A stretch of DNA of 42,480 nt from Paenibacillus sp. Root444D2 (GCF_001426375.1 NZ_LMEO01000029.1:1-42480); one strand, 5' to 3'; shown: positions 7,969-19,114, counted from the stretch's first letter. Made by a program: numbers and translations. The notes: generated by a model from the sequence alone, not told the origin.

Positions 7969-9264
7969 TTAGGAAGCTGAATTTTTGACTTTACCTTTGT
8001 TAACACCTGTAGATCCCGCTGAAGGGGAAGCCAAAGAGTCCAAAAACTCTTGATTAGTCTTCGTATCGGCAAGCTTCTTAATGAAGGATTCTGTATATTC
8101 ATGCGAATCATTCATCCCTCTGCGAAGCGCCCAAACCTTCTCGAGTTCATCTTTACCCAGAAGTGCTTCTTCGCGGCGAGTGCCTGACTTACGAATATCA
8201 ATCGCAGGGAAGATACGGCGTTCAGCCATTTTACGATCTAGATGAAGCTCTAGATTACCTGTACCTTTAAACTCTTCATAAATGACGTCATCCATACGCG
8301 AGCCAGTTTCTACGAGTGCAGTAGCAAGAATTGTTAAGCTGCCGCCTTCTTCAATATTACGGGCAGCCCCGAAGAAACGTTTAGGCCGATGAAAGGCAGC
8401 AGGATCTATACCACCCGTTAACGTCCGGCCAGAAGCAGGAACCACAAGGTTATAGGCTCTAGCCAACCGGGTAATACTGTCCATGAGAATAACAACATCT
8501 TTCTTATGTTCAACTAGACGCATCGCACGCTCTAGAACTAGCTCAGCAACTTTAATATGATTTTCTGGAAGCTCATCGAAGGTAGAAGCAACTACTTCGC
8601 CTTTGACGGAACGCTGCATATCGGTAACTTCCTCCGGACGCTCATCGATAAGCAGAACGAAAAGTTCAATTTCTGGATAATTCGTGGAAATGCTGTTCGC
8701 AATTTCTTTCAGCAGCAATGTTTTCCCAGCTTTAGGAGGTGCTACAATCAGACCGCGTTGGCCTAATCCAACAGGAGCAAGTAAATCCATAATACGCATG
8801 GAAATCTTGTTAGGCTCTGTTTCGAGTGTAATCCGCGTGTCTGGATAAAGAGGCGTCAATGCAGGGAAATGAAGTCGTTCCGCTGCCGTTTCCGGCTTCT
8901 CTCCATTCACCGCTTCAACTTGAAGAAGCCCGAAATAGCGCTCATTCTCTTTAGGCGGGCGGCATTTGCCCGATACAATGTCCCCAGACCGCAAATCAAA
9001 TTTGCGAATCTGGGAAGCGGAAATATAAATGTCCTCTGAGCTTGGAAGGTAATTAATTGGACGCAAGAATCCAAAGCCCTCCTGAAGGATCTCGAGAACA
9101 CCCTGCATGAACATTAGACCACTCTCAGCAGCTTGTGCACGTAAAATGGCAAAGATGAGTTCTTTTTTCTTCAGCGTACCGTAGTATTGGATCTGATGTT
9201 TCTTAGCTAGTTTATATAATTCAGTAAGCTTGAGTATTTCAAGCTCAGCAAGCTGCATGCTCAT
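7969..9264 (-). CDS. rho: Transcription termination factor Rho
   Basis: A 431-residue hexameric RNA helicase that ends transcription at Rho sites. The N-terminal Rho domain (1-50) is followed by a cold-shock-like RNA-binding fold (EGFGFLRP, 62-69), Walker A APPKAGKT (175-182), Walker B ([16 protein letters not shown]) and the Q/R loops. The last 18 residues (Ser/Gly/Lys-rich) look like a lineage-specific tail. GGTGG precedes the ATG at 9264; an ATG two codons later is possible. It follows murA with a 62-nt gap, and glpX, which lies here in B. subtilis, is missing. Confidence 0.97.
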   Translation of the reverse strand: MSMQLAELEILKLTELYKLAKKHQIQYYGTLKKKELIFAILRAQAAESGLMFMQGVLEILQEGFGFLRPINYLPSSEDIYISASQIRKFDLRSGDIVSGKCRPPKENERYFGLLQVEAVNGEKPETAAERLHFPALTPLYPDTRITLETEPNKISMRIMDLLAPVGLGQRGLIVAPPKAGKTLLLKEIANSISTNYPEIELFVLLIDERPEEVTDMQRSVKGEVVASTFDELPENHIKVAELVLERAMRLVEHKKDVVILMDSITRLARAYNLVVPASGRTLTGGIDPAAFHRPKRFFGAARNIEEGGSLTILATALVETGSRMDDVIYEEFKGTGNLELHLDRKMAERRIFPAIDIRKSGTRREEALLGKDELEKVWALRRGMNDSHEYTESFIKKLADTKTNQEFLDSLASPSAGSTGVNKGKVKNSAS

Positions 9265-9326
9265 GTTTCAACCACCAAACTATTAAATTTTCAATTGGAT
9301 TCTAGCATTGCCTGTTACTTGGTACT

Positions 9327-10589
9327 TTATTCCTCACTCTCGCGCCAAACCTCGGCACCCAGTGAAGATAAGTTGAATACCAAGTTCTCATAACCACGAT
9401 CAATAAACTCAACCCCGGATACTTCTGTGATGCCACCTGTTCTTACGCTTAGGCCCGCAAGCACAAGAGAAGCTCCTGCTCTCAAATCCGTTGCTCTCAC
9501 TTTGGCAGAACTGAGCTGTGAGCCCTCAATAATGGCTGAGCGTCCTTCGACCTTCATCTTTGCTCCCATACGCACTAGCTCAGGAATATGCTTGAAACGA
9601 TTACTATAAACGTGGTCCGTTAATATACTAACTCCTTTAGCTTGGCAAAGTAAGCTTGCCATTGGAGACTGTAGATCCGTCGCAAACCCTGGGTAAATTA
9701 AAGCTTTCACATCAACACTTTCGTATTCAGGCTGACCGACAACACGAATGGACTCATCCATTTCGTAGATATGTACGCCCATTTCCTGAAGCTTTGCCGT
9801 CAGAGCCTCCATATGTTTAGGAATGACATTGTCGACGGTTACATCGCCGCGTGTAGCCGCTGCAGCAATCATGTACGTACCTGCTTGAATACGGTCAGGA
9901 ATAATGGAATGGCGGCAACCATGCATCTCAGTTACGCCCTCGATACGAATAGTCTCTGTTCCAGCGCCCTTAATTTTGGCACCCATTGAGTTTAAAAGTG
10001 TTGCCACATCTATGATTTCAGGCTCTTTGGCCGCATTTTCGATAATCGTAACGCCTTTAGCGCGAGAGGCAGCCAGCATGATGTTAATCGTCGCTCCAAC
10101 ACTCGCCATATCTAAGTATATTTTGGCACCGCGCAGTTCTTTGGCGCGTATCTTTAAGGCGCCATTCTCATTGCTAACCTCAGCACCTAAAGCTTCAAAA
10201 CCTTTAATATGCAAATCAATCGGACGTGGTTCGAAGTTACAGCCACCCGGCAGACCAATCGTCGCCTCTCCAAATCTTCCGAGCAGAGCTCCCATTAAAT
10301 AGTAGGATGCTCTAAGCTTCTTTACTTTGCCATTCGGCATAGGAAGTGATTTCATCCGACTTGGGTCGATCGTCATCCGATCTTCGTTCCAGTCAATGGT
10401 AGCCCCTAAATCCGTCAAAATTTCTGTATATATAGCCACATCACTCAGATGAGGCAGATTATCCAAAGTAACCGATGTTTCAGCAAGTACAGCGGCTGGA
10501 ATGAGTGCAACCGCACTATTCTTAGCCCCACTAATTTGAACTGTTCCCCGTAGTGGACGTCCCCCGACCACCATTAATTTTTCCAACAT
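9327..10589 (-). CDS. murA: UDP-N-acetylglucosamine 1-carboxyvinyltransferase
   Basis: A 420-residue enzyme that adds enolpyruvate from PEP to UDP-GlcNAc, the first committed step of peptidoglycan synthesis. The N-terminal SGAKNSA motif (20-26) and the active-site loop [11 protein letters not shown] with the PEP-reactive Cys117 are intact, so fosfomycin should be able to bind. In position it corresponds to the second B. subtilis copy (murZ, formerly murAB) between rho and fbaA. AGGGGGAGA precedes the ATG. Confidence 0.96.
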   Translation of the reverse strand: MLEKLMVVGGRPLRGTVQISGAKNSAVALIPAAVLAETSVTLDNLPHLSDVAIYTEILTDLGATIDWNEDRMTIDPSRMKSLPMPNGKVKKLRASYYLMGALLGRFGEATIGLPGGCNFEPRPIDLHIKGFEALGAEVSNENGALKIRAKELRGAKIYLDMASVGATINIMLAASRAKGVTIIENAAKEPEIIDVATLLNSMGAKIKGAGTETIRIEGVTEMHGCRHSIIPDRIQAGTYMIAAAATRGDVTVDNVIPKHMEALTAKLQEMGVHIYEMDESIRVVGQPEYESVDVKALIYPGFATDLQSPMASLLCQAKGVSILTDHVYSNRFKHIPELVRMGAKMKVEGRSAIIEGSQLSSAKVRATDLRAGASLVLAGLSVRTGGITEVSGVEFIDRGYENLVFNLSSLGAEVWRESEE

Positions 10590-10804
10590 GATTCTCCCCC
10601 TAAACCAGGTGCCTACTTACTAAGTAGTAAATCAAAGCAACCAAATACAACCTAAGCGCACACAAACTTTACCAAAGATATTCGACTCCACCTCGCCCTT
10701 TAAGACTAGCGATCGTCAAAAATCAAGTGAACGAGCGTATAAAATTAATAATTACTTATAAATCCATACAAAAAAGCGACCATTTACAAACTAAAACAGC
10801 CACG

Positions 10805-10819
10805 GTTCTCTCGGAGAAC
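10805..10819. other. Small hairpin in murA-fbaA gap
   Basis: GTTCTC / GAGAAC with a 3-nt loop. On the minus strand it lies upstream of murA and downstream of fbaA. Apart from this and the 10860-10899 hairpin, the 347-nt gap shows AT-rich sequence without a supported gene. The transaldolase gene found here in B. subtilis is absent. Confidence 0.4.
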
Positions 10820-10859
10820 ATAAGCACAAAAAAATAGAAGAAGGAAACGCTCGTAATGA

Positions 10860-10899
10860 CACAGACGGACGACATTCTTTCGTCTATCCTCCGTCTGTG
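10860..10899 (-). terminator. Long hairpin after fbaA, probable transcript end
   Basis: CACAGACGGA and TCCGTCTGTG form a 10-bp stem with further inner pairing (ACGA ... TCGT). It begins 38 nt past the fbaA stop on the minus strand. The nearest T tract is about 25 nt away, so it is not a textbook terminator; it may be a 3'-end stabilising structure. Confidence 0.5.
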
Positions 10900-10936
10900 C
10901 CTTACTGCATTTCCTACCCTGTCTATACAATTGGAA

Positions 10937-11791
10937 TTAAGCTTGGTTGCTGCTTCCGAACAATTGAATTTTGGATTTTACTACTTCGATCATTGCATTA
11001 CGAGCCGGGGTGAGATATTTACGAGGATCATAAATTTTAGCATCTTTGTTCAGAGCCGCGCGGATGTTTTCTGTGCATGCCACTTGATTCTCTGTGTTAA
11101 CGTTGATTTTACCAACGCCTGCCGCGATAGATTTACGAATCATTTCGTCAGGAACGCCGGATCCACCGTGTAGAACCACAGGGACTGGAATCGCTTTGGA
11201 AACTGCTTCGATAATATCAAAGTGAATGTTAGGCTCGCCTGCGTACATACCATGTGCAGTACCTACAGCGATAGCCAGACAGTCAACACCTGTTTCTTCG
11301 TAGAAACGGATAGCTTCTTCAGGTTTTGCAAGGTTAGCGTGCTCTTCATCAACAGAGATGTCGTCCTCAACGCCGCCAATTGTTCCAAGCTCACCCTCAA
11401 CGGATACGCCCATTGCACGAGCTGCTTTTACGACTTCTTTCGTCAAACGAATGTTTTCTTCGAAAGAATAGTGGGAACCATCGAACATAACGGAGCTGAA
11501 TCCCGCACGGATACATTTCATTGCTACTTCAAAGGAACTGCCATGATCTAAGTGTAGAGCAATCGGCAGACCGGATTTTTTAGCTGCAGCTTCAGCAATT
11601 GCCACTGTAAACTCAATACCCATATATTTTAGTGCGCCTTCGCTAACACCATAAATGAACGGGGATTTTAATTCGATTGCAGCTTCCACAATCGCTTGAG
11701 CGAATTCAAGGTTGTTCATATTAAATTGACCCACCGCGAATTTGTTCGCTTTTGCTTTAGGTAAAAATTCATTCATTGAAACCAATGCCAT
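10937..11791 (-). CDS. fbaA: Class II fructose-bisphosphate aldolase
   Basis: A 284-residue zinc-dependent aldolase that splits fructose 1,6-bisphosphate to DHAP and glyceraldehyde 3-phosphate. The signature ALHLDHGSS holds the catalytic Asp82 and zinc ligand His83. The further zinc ligands are in AVGTAHGMY and VVLHGGSG, and the NVNTENQ stretch binds DHAP. A perfect AGGAGGAAG lies upstream of the ATG. It is in the conserved spo0F-fba order and has its own extended -10 promoter at 11853-11858, downstream of the spo0F terminator. Confidence 0.97.
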   Translation of the reverse strand: MALVSMNEFLPKAKANKFAVGQFNMNNLEFAQAIVEAAIELKSPFIYGVSEGALKYMGIEFTVAIAEAAAKKSGLPIALHLDHGSSFEVAMKCIRAGFSSVMFDGSHYSFEENIRLTKEVVKAARAMGVSVEGELGTIGGVEDDISVDEEHANLAKPEEAIRFYEETGVDCLAIAVGTAHGMYAGEPNIHFDIIEAVSKAIPVPVVLHGGSGVPDEMIRKSIAAGVGKINVNTENQVACTENIRAALNKDAKIYDPRKYLTPARNAMIEVVKSKIQLFGSSNQA

Positions 11792-11852
11792 GTTTCTCTT
11801 CCTCCTAGAACCTATAGTAGATGCGTATACCGCTCTTTGTCATACCTGAGTT

Positions 11853-11858
11853 ATTATA
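11853..11858 (-). promoter_or_regulatory. fbaA promoter, extended -10
   Basis: Minus strand: TGCTATAAT (TGn plus TATAAT). The sequence TTATCA stands 17 nt upstream as a weak -35. Confidence 0.65.
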
Positions 11859-11904
11859 GCACATAACTTTTCAAATGATAACCAAGCCCTCGTTTTTTCA
11901 GAAA

Positions 11905-11931
11905 CAAAAAAGACCCTATGACTAGGATCCC
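11905..11931 (-). terminator. Intrinsic terminator overlapping the spo0F stop
   Basis: Minus strand: GATCCTA, loop GTCA, TAGGGTC, then T6. The stem begins within the last codons of spo0F, so spo0F and fbaA are separate transcripts. Confidence 0.85.
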
Positions 11932-12314
11932 ACTGCAAAACCGCTGCTTGATTCATTATTAAGCTGCATATTGACCGCCATACGCAATTCATCAATATCA
12001 AAAGGCTTCGTAAAGTGCATAATCGCACCCAAATCCGTTGCTTCTTTAATCATATCGAGCTCGCCATAAGCTGTCATCATAATGACTTTGATCGATACAT
12101 CAATGGCTTTAACATGTTTTAAAATATCCAGACCGTCCATACCAGGAATTTTCATATCCAGTAGTATAAGATCAGGCGAAGAATTTTTCACGATTTCCAA
12201 GGCCAATTTGCCATTCGAAGCCTGATAGGTATCGTACCCTTCGTTACTGAATACCTCCATGAGTAGTACACGAATTCCATTTTGATCGTCGACAATCAAT
12301 ACCTTTTTCTTCAT
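11922..12314 (-). CDS. spo0F: Sporulation response regulator Spo0F
   Basis: A 130-residue single-domain receiver without output domain. In the phosphorelay it takes phosphate from Kin kinases and passes it to Spo0B, then Spo0A. The acidic pocket (Asp9, Asp10), phospho-acceptor Asp53 in [11 protein letters not shown], Thr81 and Lys103 are present. The C-terminal six or so residues (SGFAVGS) are an extra tail. GGGAGGGAA precedes the ATG. Location beside fbaA and pyrG is as in B. subtilis, and a sigma-H promoter lies upstream (12370-12398). Confidence 0.95.
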   Translation of the reverse strand: MKKKVLIVDDQNGIRVLLMEVFSNEGYDTYQASNGKLALEIVKNSSPDLILLDMKIPGMDGLDILKHVKAIDVSIKVIMMTAYGELDMIKEATDLGAIMHFTKPFDIDELRMAVNMQLNNESSSGFAVGS

Positions 12315-12369
12315 CAGCCTATTTCCCTCCCGAAAACGAATAACAAACTCCCTCTTTATGTTTATAAAG

Positions 12370-12398
12370 TTATTCGCTATTCATTTTCGATTTCCTTC
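12370..12398 (-). promoter_or_regulatory. sigma-H promoter of spo0F
   Basis: Minus strand: -35 GAAGGAAAT (12398-12390), 11-nt spacer, -10 AGCGAATAA (12378-12370). Both blocks fit the Bacillus sigma-H consensus (RnAGGAwww, RnnGAATww) and its spacing. In B. subtilis spo0F is sigma-H dependent. Confidence 0.75.
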
Positions 12399-12470
12399 TG
12401 AGGGAAAAAACTAATTGAAAAGTTTTACAAATAAGTTGGTTATCTGGAGGGACAACCGTTAAAGCAAGAA

Positions 12471-14084
<1,614 letters not shown>

Positions 14085-14160
14085 CTAGAGTTTAGTATGG
14101 TTTTGAAATATAAGAAACTTACGCCGTAAGGCATAAGCTTATCTTTTGCCAGAAGAATGA

Positions 14161-14185
14161 CTTTGTAAGCATTAGCTTCTGCTAA
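14161..14185. repeat. Partial copy of the TAAGCATTAGCT repeat
   Basis: TTTGTAAGCATTAGCT matches, in reverse, the unit boundary AGCTAATGCTTACGAA of the tandem array at 26771-26886, with one mismatch. It lies in the pyrG leader. Confidence 0.5.
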
Positions 14186-14240
14186 ATGGGGGTTTTCATG
14201 AAAATAAAGTGAAAAAACACAAAAAAAACACTAAAAAAAC

Positions 14241-14274
14241 AAAAAAAGTGACACCCGTAGTGACGGGGCACTTT
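14241..14274 (-). terminator. Attenuator terminator of pyrG, also downstream of rpoE
   Basis: A GC-rich stem (AAGTG.CCCGT / ACGGG..CACTT) followed by T7 on the minus strand. Read-through from rpoE would also stop here. Confidence 0.85.
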
Positions 14275-14321
14275 TTGAACGCTTGAGCGAAATGTTAAGA
14301 TTCTTTTAAAGCCCATGCAAT

Positions 14322-14351
14322 AGTTTACTCTGAACAGATAGGGGCTGTCAA
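14322..14351 (-). promoter_or_regulatory. pyrG promoter
   Basis: Minus strand: -35 TTGACA (14351-14346), 18-nt spacer, -10 TAAACT (14327-14322), then seven nucleotides and GGGC at 14314-14311. The -35 lies right after the rpoE stop. Confidence 0.8.
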
Positions 14352-14357
14352 GACAAG

Positions 14358-14939
14358 TTATTTGCCGTCTTCAGCCTCTTCATCCAAATCGTCTTCCTCG
14401 TCTTCCTCATCGGAATCCTCATCTAAATCATCTTCACTATCTTCGTCTGTTTCTTCAATACCCGCTTCGCCAAGATCCTCTTCGATCTCTTCATCTTCGA
14501 AGAATTCAGTATCCTCTTCCGCTTCTTCCTCTTCGGTTTCGGTACCAAATGTATCGTACTCATCTTCTTCTGCGTATGTATCTTCTTCTTCAGCGTAGAT
14601 GTCTTCATCCAGATCGTCATCTTCGTCGTTAATGATTCTTGGACGCTTCGCGTTACCAACCGCATCGTCTGATTTCTCGACAGGATACCAGCGTTTCAAA
14701 CCCCATAGGTTCGTACCCACGCAAGCAAAACGTCCATCGATGTTGATTTCCGTATATAGTTGGGCAATCACTTGCATAACATGCTGCTCAGACAGCCCTT
14801 TTATTTTAGCAATTTCAGCCATCAGGTCACGATAGTAAAACGGCGTATTCGCCGACTTCAGTAATTCAAACGCCAAATCCACCATGGGCATTTCGCGTGC
14901 TTGCTCTGTGGTGATTTTGAGTGTGTATTCGCTACTCAT
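14358..14939 (-). CDS. rpoE: RNA polymerase delta subunit
   Basis: A 193-residue delta subunit, found only in Firmicutes, which raises RNA polymerase specificity and recycling. The N-terminal HARE-HTH domain (about 1-95) includes the motif NTPFYYRDLMAEIAKIKGLS. From about residue 108 the chain is almost only Asp and Glu, the disordered acidic tail known for this family. The acidic run makes the opposite strand open and Ser-rich, which is an artefact. AAAGGA precedes the ATG, and the promoter is at 15012-15040. Confidence 0.96.
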   Translation of the reverse strand: MSSEYTLKITTEQAREMPMVDLAFELLKSANTPFYYRDLMAEIAKIKGLSEQHVMQVIAQLYTEINIDGRFACVGTNLWGLKRWYPVEKSDDAVGNAKRPRIINDEDDDLDEDIYAEEEDTYAEEDEYDTFGTETEEEEAEEDTEFFEDEEIEEDLGEAGIEETDEDSEDDLDEDSDEEDEEDDLDEEAEDGK

Positions 14940-15011
14940 CTAAGGCACATCCTTTTCGATCGTGATCGTCATCTTCAGTTCTTCTATCTACCTTATCCAA
15001 TATCTTCATTA

Positions 15012-15040
15012 AGTAAAACCTATTTTTTCTAAAAATGCAA
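15012..15040 (-). promoter_or_regulatory. rpoE promoter
   Basis: Minus strand: -35 TTGCAT (15040-15035), 17-nt spacer, -10 TTTACT (15017-15012). Confidence 0.6.
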
Positions 15041-15050
15041 CTATCCCTAA

Positions 15051-15092
15051 AATAAACGGCTACGCCGTCCTGTAAGGACGAGTGAGTTTATC
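15051..15092. repeat. 42-nt palindromic repeat, copy 2
   Basis: Outer arms AATAAAC / GTTTATC enclose CGTCCT GTA AGGACG. Same length and layout as 7894-7935, with the central loop and middle positions diverged. It lies just upstream of the rpoE promoter. Confidence 0.7.
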
Positions 15093-15199
15093 AAAAAATA
15101 TAGCCGACTTATTGTGTGAAACATATAAATTCTTAAGAAAGCGTTCCCCCTAAAATGAATACAAGCGAAGGTCCCCCTCCGCTTGCGACTGTATCCTAA

Positions 15200-15231
15200 G
15201 GAAGCGGTGTGATTGAATCACGGCCGTTTCC
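15200..15231. other. Hairpin in rpoE-subtilisin gap
   Basis: GGAAGCGG / CCGTTTCC with inner GTGAT / ATCAC around TGA. The rest of 15093-15410 shows no gene; a promoter for the downstream protease must lie here but none stands out. Confidence 0.4.
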
Positions 15232-15410
15232 ACTACCTGAGAAAGAGACACTCCTGCCCGCGCCTCTCTATTTATCCTATGTAAAACCTACGCATCTGAC
15301 ACGGCTTCGCACCCATTTATTTCTATAAAGGCGAGAACACGGTCATACGGGGTGACCTGTACATAAGATAGGGGAGATTCGATTCTAAGCTGTCATGGGG
15401 GGATGGCACG

Positions 15411-16574
15411 ATGGATATAGCCACCTTTCTTCATTTGCTTCATGAGGAAATCGGTCTCACCAAGCATTCTGGCAAGAAGCATATCATCCATTTCTCATCG
15501 GCTAAGGACTACTACGCATGCAAATCAGAATTGAAACGAATGAAGTCTCAGTTCGTAAACCTCTCCAAGGTCCGCGATCTAAGTATCATTCACGCCTTCT
15601 CCTGCACGCTTCGTCCCGATACTAAGCTCAGAGGTATCTCCGGTGTGCCGAACATCGTAGAGGATACCAAAATAACCGTTCACCACGCGATGGGCAACAA
15701 AATTACCTCCAAACGATCAAGCAATTTATCGGGCTCTCACACGATACCATGGGGCATCGATCAAGTAGGCGCGCCTGAGGTCTGGAACAAATCGGTAGGT
15801 CAGAATATTCGGATCGGGGTCATCGATACCGGAATCGACTACAATCATCCTGACTTACGCAATTCGATATCACGGGGCATCAATTTATTAAACCGCAGCA
15901 TGCTGCCCTATGATGACAATGGACATGGCACACATATCGCTGGAACCATCGCGGCAGCTGGCCGCCATTCAGGGATTGTCGGTGTAGCTCCTAGAGCCAT
16001 TGTTCATCCGGTAAAAGCATTTGACCACGCTGGAAGCGCCTATGTCTCAGACATTATTGCAGGCATCGATTGGTGTGTTCATAACGACCTCGATATTATC
16101 AATATGAGCTTCGGTATGAAATCATACAACCGTTCTCTCGAGCAAGCTGTCATGAACGCGTTTTATAGAGGTAAAGTCATCGTGGCTTCTTCCGGCAATG
16201 ACGGCAAAAAGAAATCGGTCGATTACCCCGCCCGTTTCCCCCAGGTCGTCTCCGTTGGAGCCACAACTCGGTTAGGCAAAATCGCTCCCTTCAGCAACCG
16301 CGGGAAGCAAATTGATATCTACGCACCAGGCGAGCGGGTCTACTCGTCCTGGCTTAACGGCAAATACAACGAGCTAAGCGGCACTTCGATGGCCACTGCC
16401 CATGTCAGCGGCGTCATCGCCTTGATGTTATCGATCAAGCCGATGTCGCCGCCGCAGATTAAAAGCGCGCTGCGGCGCTGTGCGATTGGTCTTAACAAGC
16501 GAGAGAGCACCACGCGCTGGAAGCCCGGGCATTTGAACGCTCGGCGCGCGATTCGGGCGGCGCGGCAGGGCTGA
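15411..16574 (+). CDS. Subtilisin-like serine protease (S8), no signal peptide
   Basis: A 387-residue S8 peptidase. The catalytic triad is Asp139 (VIDTGID), His172 (NGHGTHIAGT) and Ser326 (SGTSMATAHVSG), with oxyanion Asn263 (SSGNDG). Residues about 58-93 (IIHAFSCTLRP ... VEDTKITVH) look like an I9 inhibitor propeptide. The N-terminus (MDIATFLHLLHEEIGL) lacks a secretion signal, so export by Sec is unlikely from this start; it may act inside the cell or mother cell, or a start further upstream has been lost. GGGGGGAT precedes the ATG at 15411. It stands alone between converging or diverging neighbours. Confidence 0.88.
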   Translation: MDIATFLHLLHEEIGLTKHSGKKHIIHFSSAKDYYACKSELKRMKSQFVNLSKVRDLSIIHAFSCTLRPDTKLRGISGVPNIVEDTKITVHHAMGNKITSKRSSNLSGSHTIPWGIDQVGAPEVWNKSVGQNIRIGVIDTGIDYNHPDLRNSISRGINLLNRSMLPYDDNGHGTHIAGTIAAAGRHSGIVGVAPRAIVHPVKAFDHAGSAYVSDIIAGIDWCVHNDLDIINMSFGMKSYNRSLEQAVMNAFYRGKVIVASSGNDGKKKSVDYPARFPQVVSVGATTRLGKIAPFSNRGKQIDIYAPGERVYSSWLNGKYNELSGTSMATAHVSGVIALMLSIKPMSPPQIKSALRRCAIGLNKRESTTRWKPGHLNARRAIRAARQG

Positions 16575-16592
16575 GGAAGATTAGTGTAAAAG

Positions 16593-16772
16593 TTGTACAA
16601 AATACAAATTTAGTCATTTTAATCTGCTGTATTCACGCGAATATTGCACAAAATACAACATTTTCGTCCAAAAATGGCCACTTTGGATGAAACGCCGGCT
16701 ATTTTGTTGCACGGAATACAACATTTGATAGCTTGGTGCGAAATACAAGGGAAATTGTTGTACGTTTTACAA
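16593..16772. repeat. Array of TTGnnCnnAATACAA palindromic units
   Basis: Five degenerate 15-nt units stand at 16593, 16644, 16707, 16734 and 16758; the first is TTGTACAAAATACAA and the last TTGTACGTTTTACAA. Units have inverted arms TTGTA/TACAA. Spacing is 51, 63, 27 and 24 nt. No gene is supported in 16575-16956; short ORFs on both strands only reflect the repeat. Confidence 0.65.
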
Positions 16773-16956
16773 CAATGCCACTCGCATGCCAGGAATAAGG
16801 GTTCTAACAAATTAGAAAAAATGCGCTAGGGTTGAATTCGCTATAAATTGCTCACACTCTAAAATGGCACGATAACCATCTTCGTGGTGCGAAACGTTTG
16901 TCAAAGTAGATGCACCACAAGTTAAATCCACCATGACTTATACTTCTGGTATTAAC

Positions 16957-17006
16957 AAAAAAAGGGACGATCACTCATGTCTGAGTAGACATGGGGATCG
17001 TCCCTT
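16957..17006 (-). terminator. Intrinsic terminator of argS
   Basis: Minus strand: AAGGGACGATC and GATCGTCCCTT form an 11-bp stem around an inner CATGTCT/AGACATG hairpin, followed by T7. A strong two-step hairpin. Confidence 0.92.
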
Positions 17007-17024
17007 CGGTTTGTGGAGCAGATG

Positions 17025-18698
17025 CTACATCCGCTCTGGGGCAGATACGCCAACTACGCGAAGCGTGTTGGCTAAGGTAATGCGAAGCGCGCCGAGCAAG
17101 GCGAGGCGTGCCTGGGTCAAGGCCGCGTCATCCGTGATGACATAGTGGCCTCTGTAATAGCTATGGAACTGGCTTGCCAGTTCATAGACATAGCGGATGA
17201 GCCGATGCGGCGCATATTGATCAGCCGCAATGACGATTTCCTCCGGAAGCTCGCCCATCTTGCGCAGCAAGTCGAACTCAGCTTCCGATGTAAGCTGGGA
17301 AAGGTCTACCTGCTCCAGCGGCAGCACCTGAATCTTCTGCTCTTCCGCCTGACGGAAGATGCTGCAGATCCGCGCATGTGCGTACTGCACATAGAACACA
17401 GGATTCTCATTAGACTGAGAAACCGCCAAATCCATGTCAAAGTCCAAATGCGAGTCCATGCTACGCATCGCAAAGAAATAACGAATCGGGTCTACGCCGA
17501 CTTCGTCCATAAGATCCTCCATCGTGACTGCTTTGCCAGTCCGTTTGGACATTTTCACCTTTTCCCCATTTTGGAAAAGGCTCACCATTTGGGCAATCAG
17601 CACAACGAGGCGGTCCGATTCAAAACCAAGCGCCGTCATAGCCGCTTTCATCCGTGGAATGTAGCCATGATGATCCGCGCCCCAAATATTAATCAAACGC
17701 TCAAAGCCGCGCCCAAATTTATTGCGATGGTAGGCAATATCGGGAGTAAGGTAAGTGAAGGACCCGTCATTCTTAATCAGTACGCGATTCTTGTCGTCAC
17801 CCAGTGGTGTTGTGTTTAACCAAGTCGCGCCCCCTTCTTCATATATGTGTCCATTATCCCGCAGCTCTTGGAGAACGGGTGGAATGAGGTTATCTTCATA
17901 AATCGACGTTTCGGAGAACCAGTTGTCGAAATGAACACCAAAGCGACCCAAGTCGCGTTTGATTTTGTCGAGTTCTTTTTTGAGCCCATAGGTACGGAAA
18001 TAAGCACGACGCTCCTCTTCTGGCAAGCCGAGAAGGCGATCCCCTTCTTCCGCAGCAAGATCCGCGGCAAAGCCTTTAATATCTTCACCGAAGTAACCGT
18101 CTTCCGGCATCTCCGCTTCTTGTCCGAGCGCCTGCAGATAGCGGGCTTCGATTGATTTGGCCAAATTGACCACTTGGTTGCCGGCATCATTGATGTAGTA
18201 CTCTCGGGATACGTCGTATCCAGCCAGATCGAGTACGTTGCACAGTACGTCCCCGACTGCCGCTCCACGAGCATGTCCCAAATGCAGGGAACCTGTTGGA
18301 TTGGCACTAACGAACTCCACTTGCACTTTAAGCCCTTGACCGACGTTTGACGAACCGTATCGATCACCCATTTTTTGAACATTTTCAATAACCGGGTAAA
18401 GGTACACTTTGTTCATTTTAAAATTAATAAAACCCGGCCCCGCAATTTCCGCTTCAGCGATATTGGCTTTATCCTTTTGCAGGTTAGCGATAATTTGCTC
18501 GGCAATTTGTCTTGGGTTCTGCTTAGCAATTCGGGTCAACTGCATCGCGACATTCGTTGCGAAATCCCCGTGTGTCTTCTCTTTCGGGACCTCTAGAATA
18601 ATCTCCGGTATTTGCCCCGCGTCCACGATACCTGCAGCTGTAACTGCTTCTATAATGGCTTGTTTAACTATGGCTTTAACTTCGTTTATTACATCCAT
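17025..18698 (-). CDS. argS: Arginine--tRNA ligase
   Basis: A 557-residue class I synthetase charging tRNA-Arg. The N-terminal Add-1 domain is followed by the HIGH motif as HLGH (139-142, in [14 protein letters not shown]), the KMSKR loop (382-386) and the DALR anticodon-binding domain at the C-terminus, ending in GVSAPERM. It begins five nucleotides after the ywiB stop codon, so the pair form an operon as in B. subtilis. No T-box leader is seen upstream. Confidence 0.97.
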   Translation of the reverse strand: MDVINEVKAIVKQAIIEAVTAAGIVDAGQIPEIILEVPKEKTHGDFATNVAMQLTRIAKQNPRQIAEQIIANLQKDKANIAEAEIAGPGFINFKMNKVYLYPVIENVQKMGDRYGSSNVGQGLKVQVEFVSANPTGSLHLGHARGAAVGDVLCNVLDLAGYDVSREYYINDAGNQVVNLAKSIEARYLQALGQEAEMPEDGYFGEDIKGFAADLAAEEGDRLLGLPEEERRAYFRTYGLKKELDKIKRDLGRFGVHFDNWFSETSIYEDNLIPPVLQELRDNGHIYEEGGATWLNTTPLGDDKNRVLIKNDGSFTYLTPDIAYHRNKFGRGFERLINIWGADHHGYIPRMKAAMTALGFESDRLVVLIAQMVSLFQNGEKVKMSKRTGKAVTMEDLMDEVGVDPIRYFFAMRSMDSHLDFDMDLAVSQSNENPVFYVQYAHARICSIFRQAEEQKIQVLPLEQVDLSQLTSEAEFDLLRKMGELPEEIVIAADQYAPHRLIRYVYELASQFHSYYRGHYVITDDAALTQARLALLGALRITLANTLRVVGVSAPERM

Positions 18699-18703
18699 TC
18701 GTC

Positions 18704-19114
18704 TTACTCCTCCTGAATTAACAACTTGATCCTGTATGTTCCCGCATGAGTGCCTGATGCATATAAATCATAGCTCCACCTTGTGATACCGATGCCATGT
18801 ACGGCTTCCGAGGTCAGCTCATGTGTCTCGATTTCGAGTTCCAATCTACCTTGAGGTGTTTGATAAAAGCCAATCCTCTTCTCGCCGGGCAGAAATGTTT
18901 GCTCTGCCTGCACGTCCCCTTGGCGGACGATTCGTATCTGATTGTCTTCCAGCTTAATGAGCGTCACTGTTCGTCCAAGCTCGTTCGGCTCTTCTTCATA
19001 GCGGATGTACGTGTGATTGCCTTTACGATAAAGATCCCCTCGCGCTTTCTGCACGGTAGTCTCGCTCCCGCTTCGACTTTCAATTCGGATCCGCACGCGC
19101 TGCTTAGCCGTCAT
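18704..19114 (-). CDS. ywiB: YwiB family protein (DUF1934)
   Basis: A 136-residue protein made mainly of predicted beta strands, fitting the DUF1934/YwiB calycin-like beta-barrel family (the N-terminus [13 protein letters not shown] and the ending [12 protein letters not shown]). Function is unknown. It precedes argS by five nucleotides as in B. subtilis, so co-expression with argS is likely. A sigma-A promoter at 19182-19210 fits the operon start. The gene ends in a complete domain with no sign of damage. Confidence 0.85.
   Translation of the reverse strand: MTAKQRVRIRIESRSGSETTVQKARGDLYRKGNHTYIRYEEEPNELGRTVTLIKLEDNQIRIVRQGDVQAEQTFLPGEKRIGFYQTPQGRLELEIETHELTSEAVHGIGITRWSYDLYASGTHAGTYRIKLLIQEE

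Noticed and set aside
14362..14598. Ser-rich 78-residue frame opposite rpoE
   Set aside because: It is the mirror of the Asp/Glu codons (GAT, GAA, GAG) of the delta-subunit acidic tail; no ribosome binding site.
16593..16772. CRISPR array
   Set aside because: Units are short, degenerate and irregularly spaced, with no equal-length spacers and no cas genes in the window.
16619..16829. Cys-rich short frames on both strands (61-63 residues)
   Set aside because: The CC and CNK patterns come from the TTGCACAAAATACAACA repeat units, not from a zinc protein.
17145..17819. 224-residue plus-strand frame opposite argS
   Set aside because: It is antisense to the conserved argS catalytic region, lacks a ribosome binding site and shows no domain.
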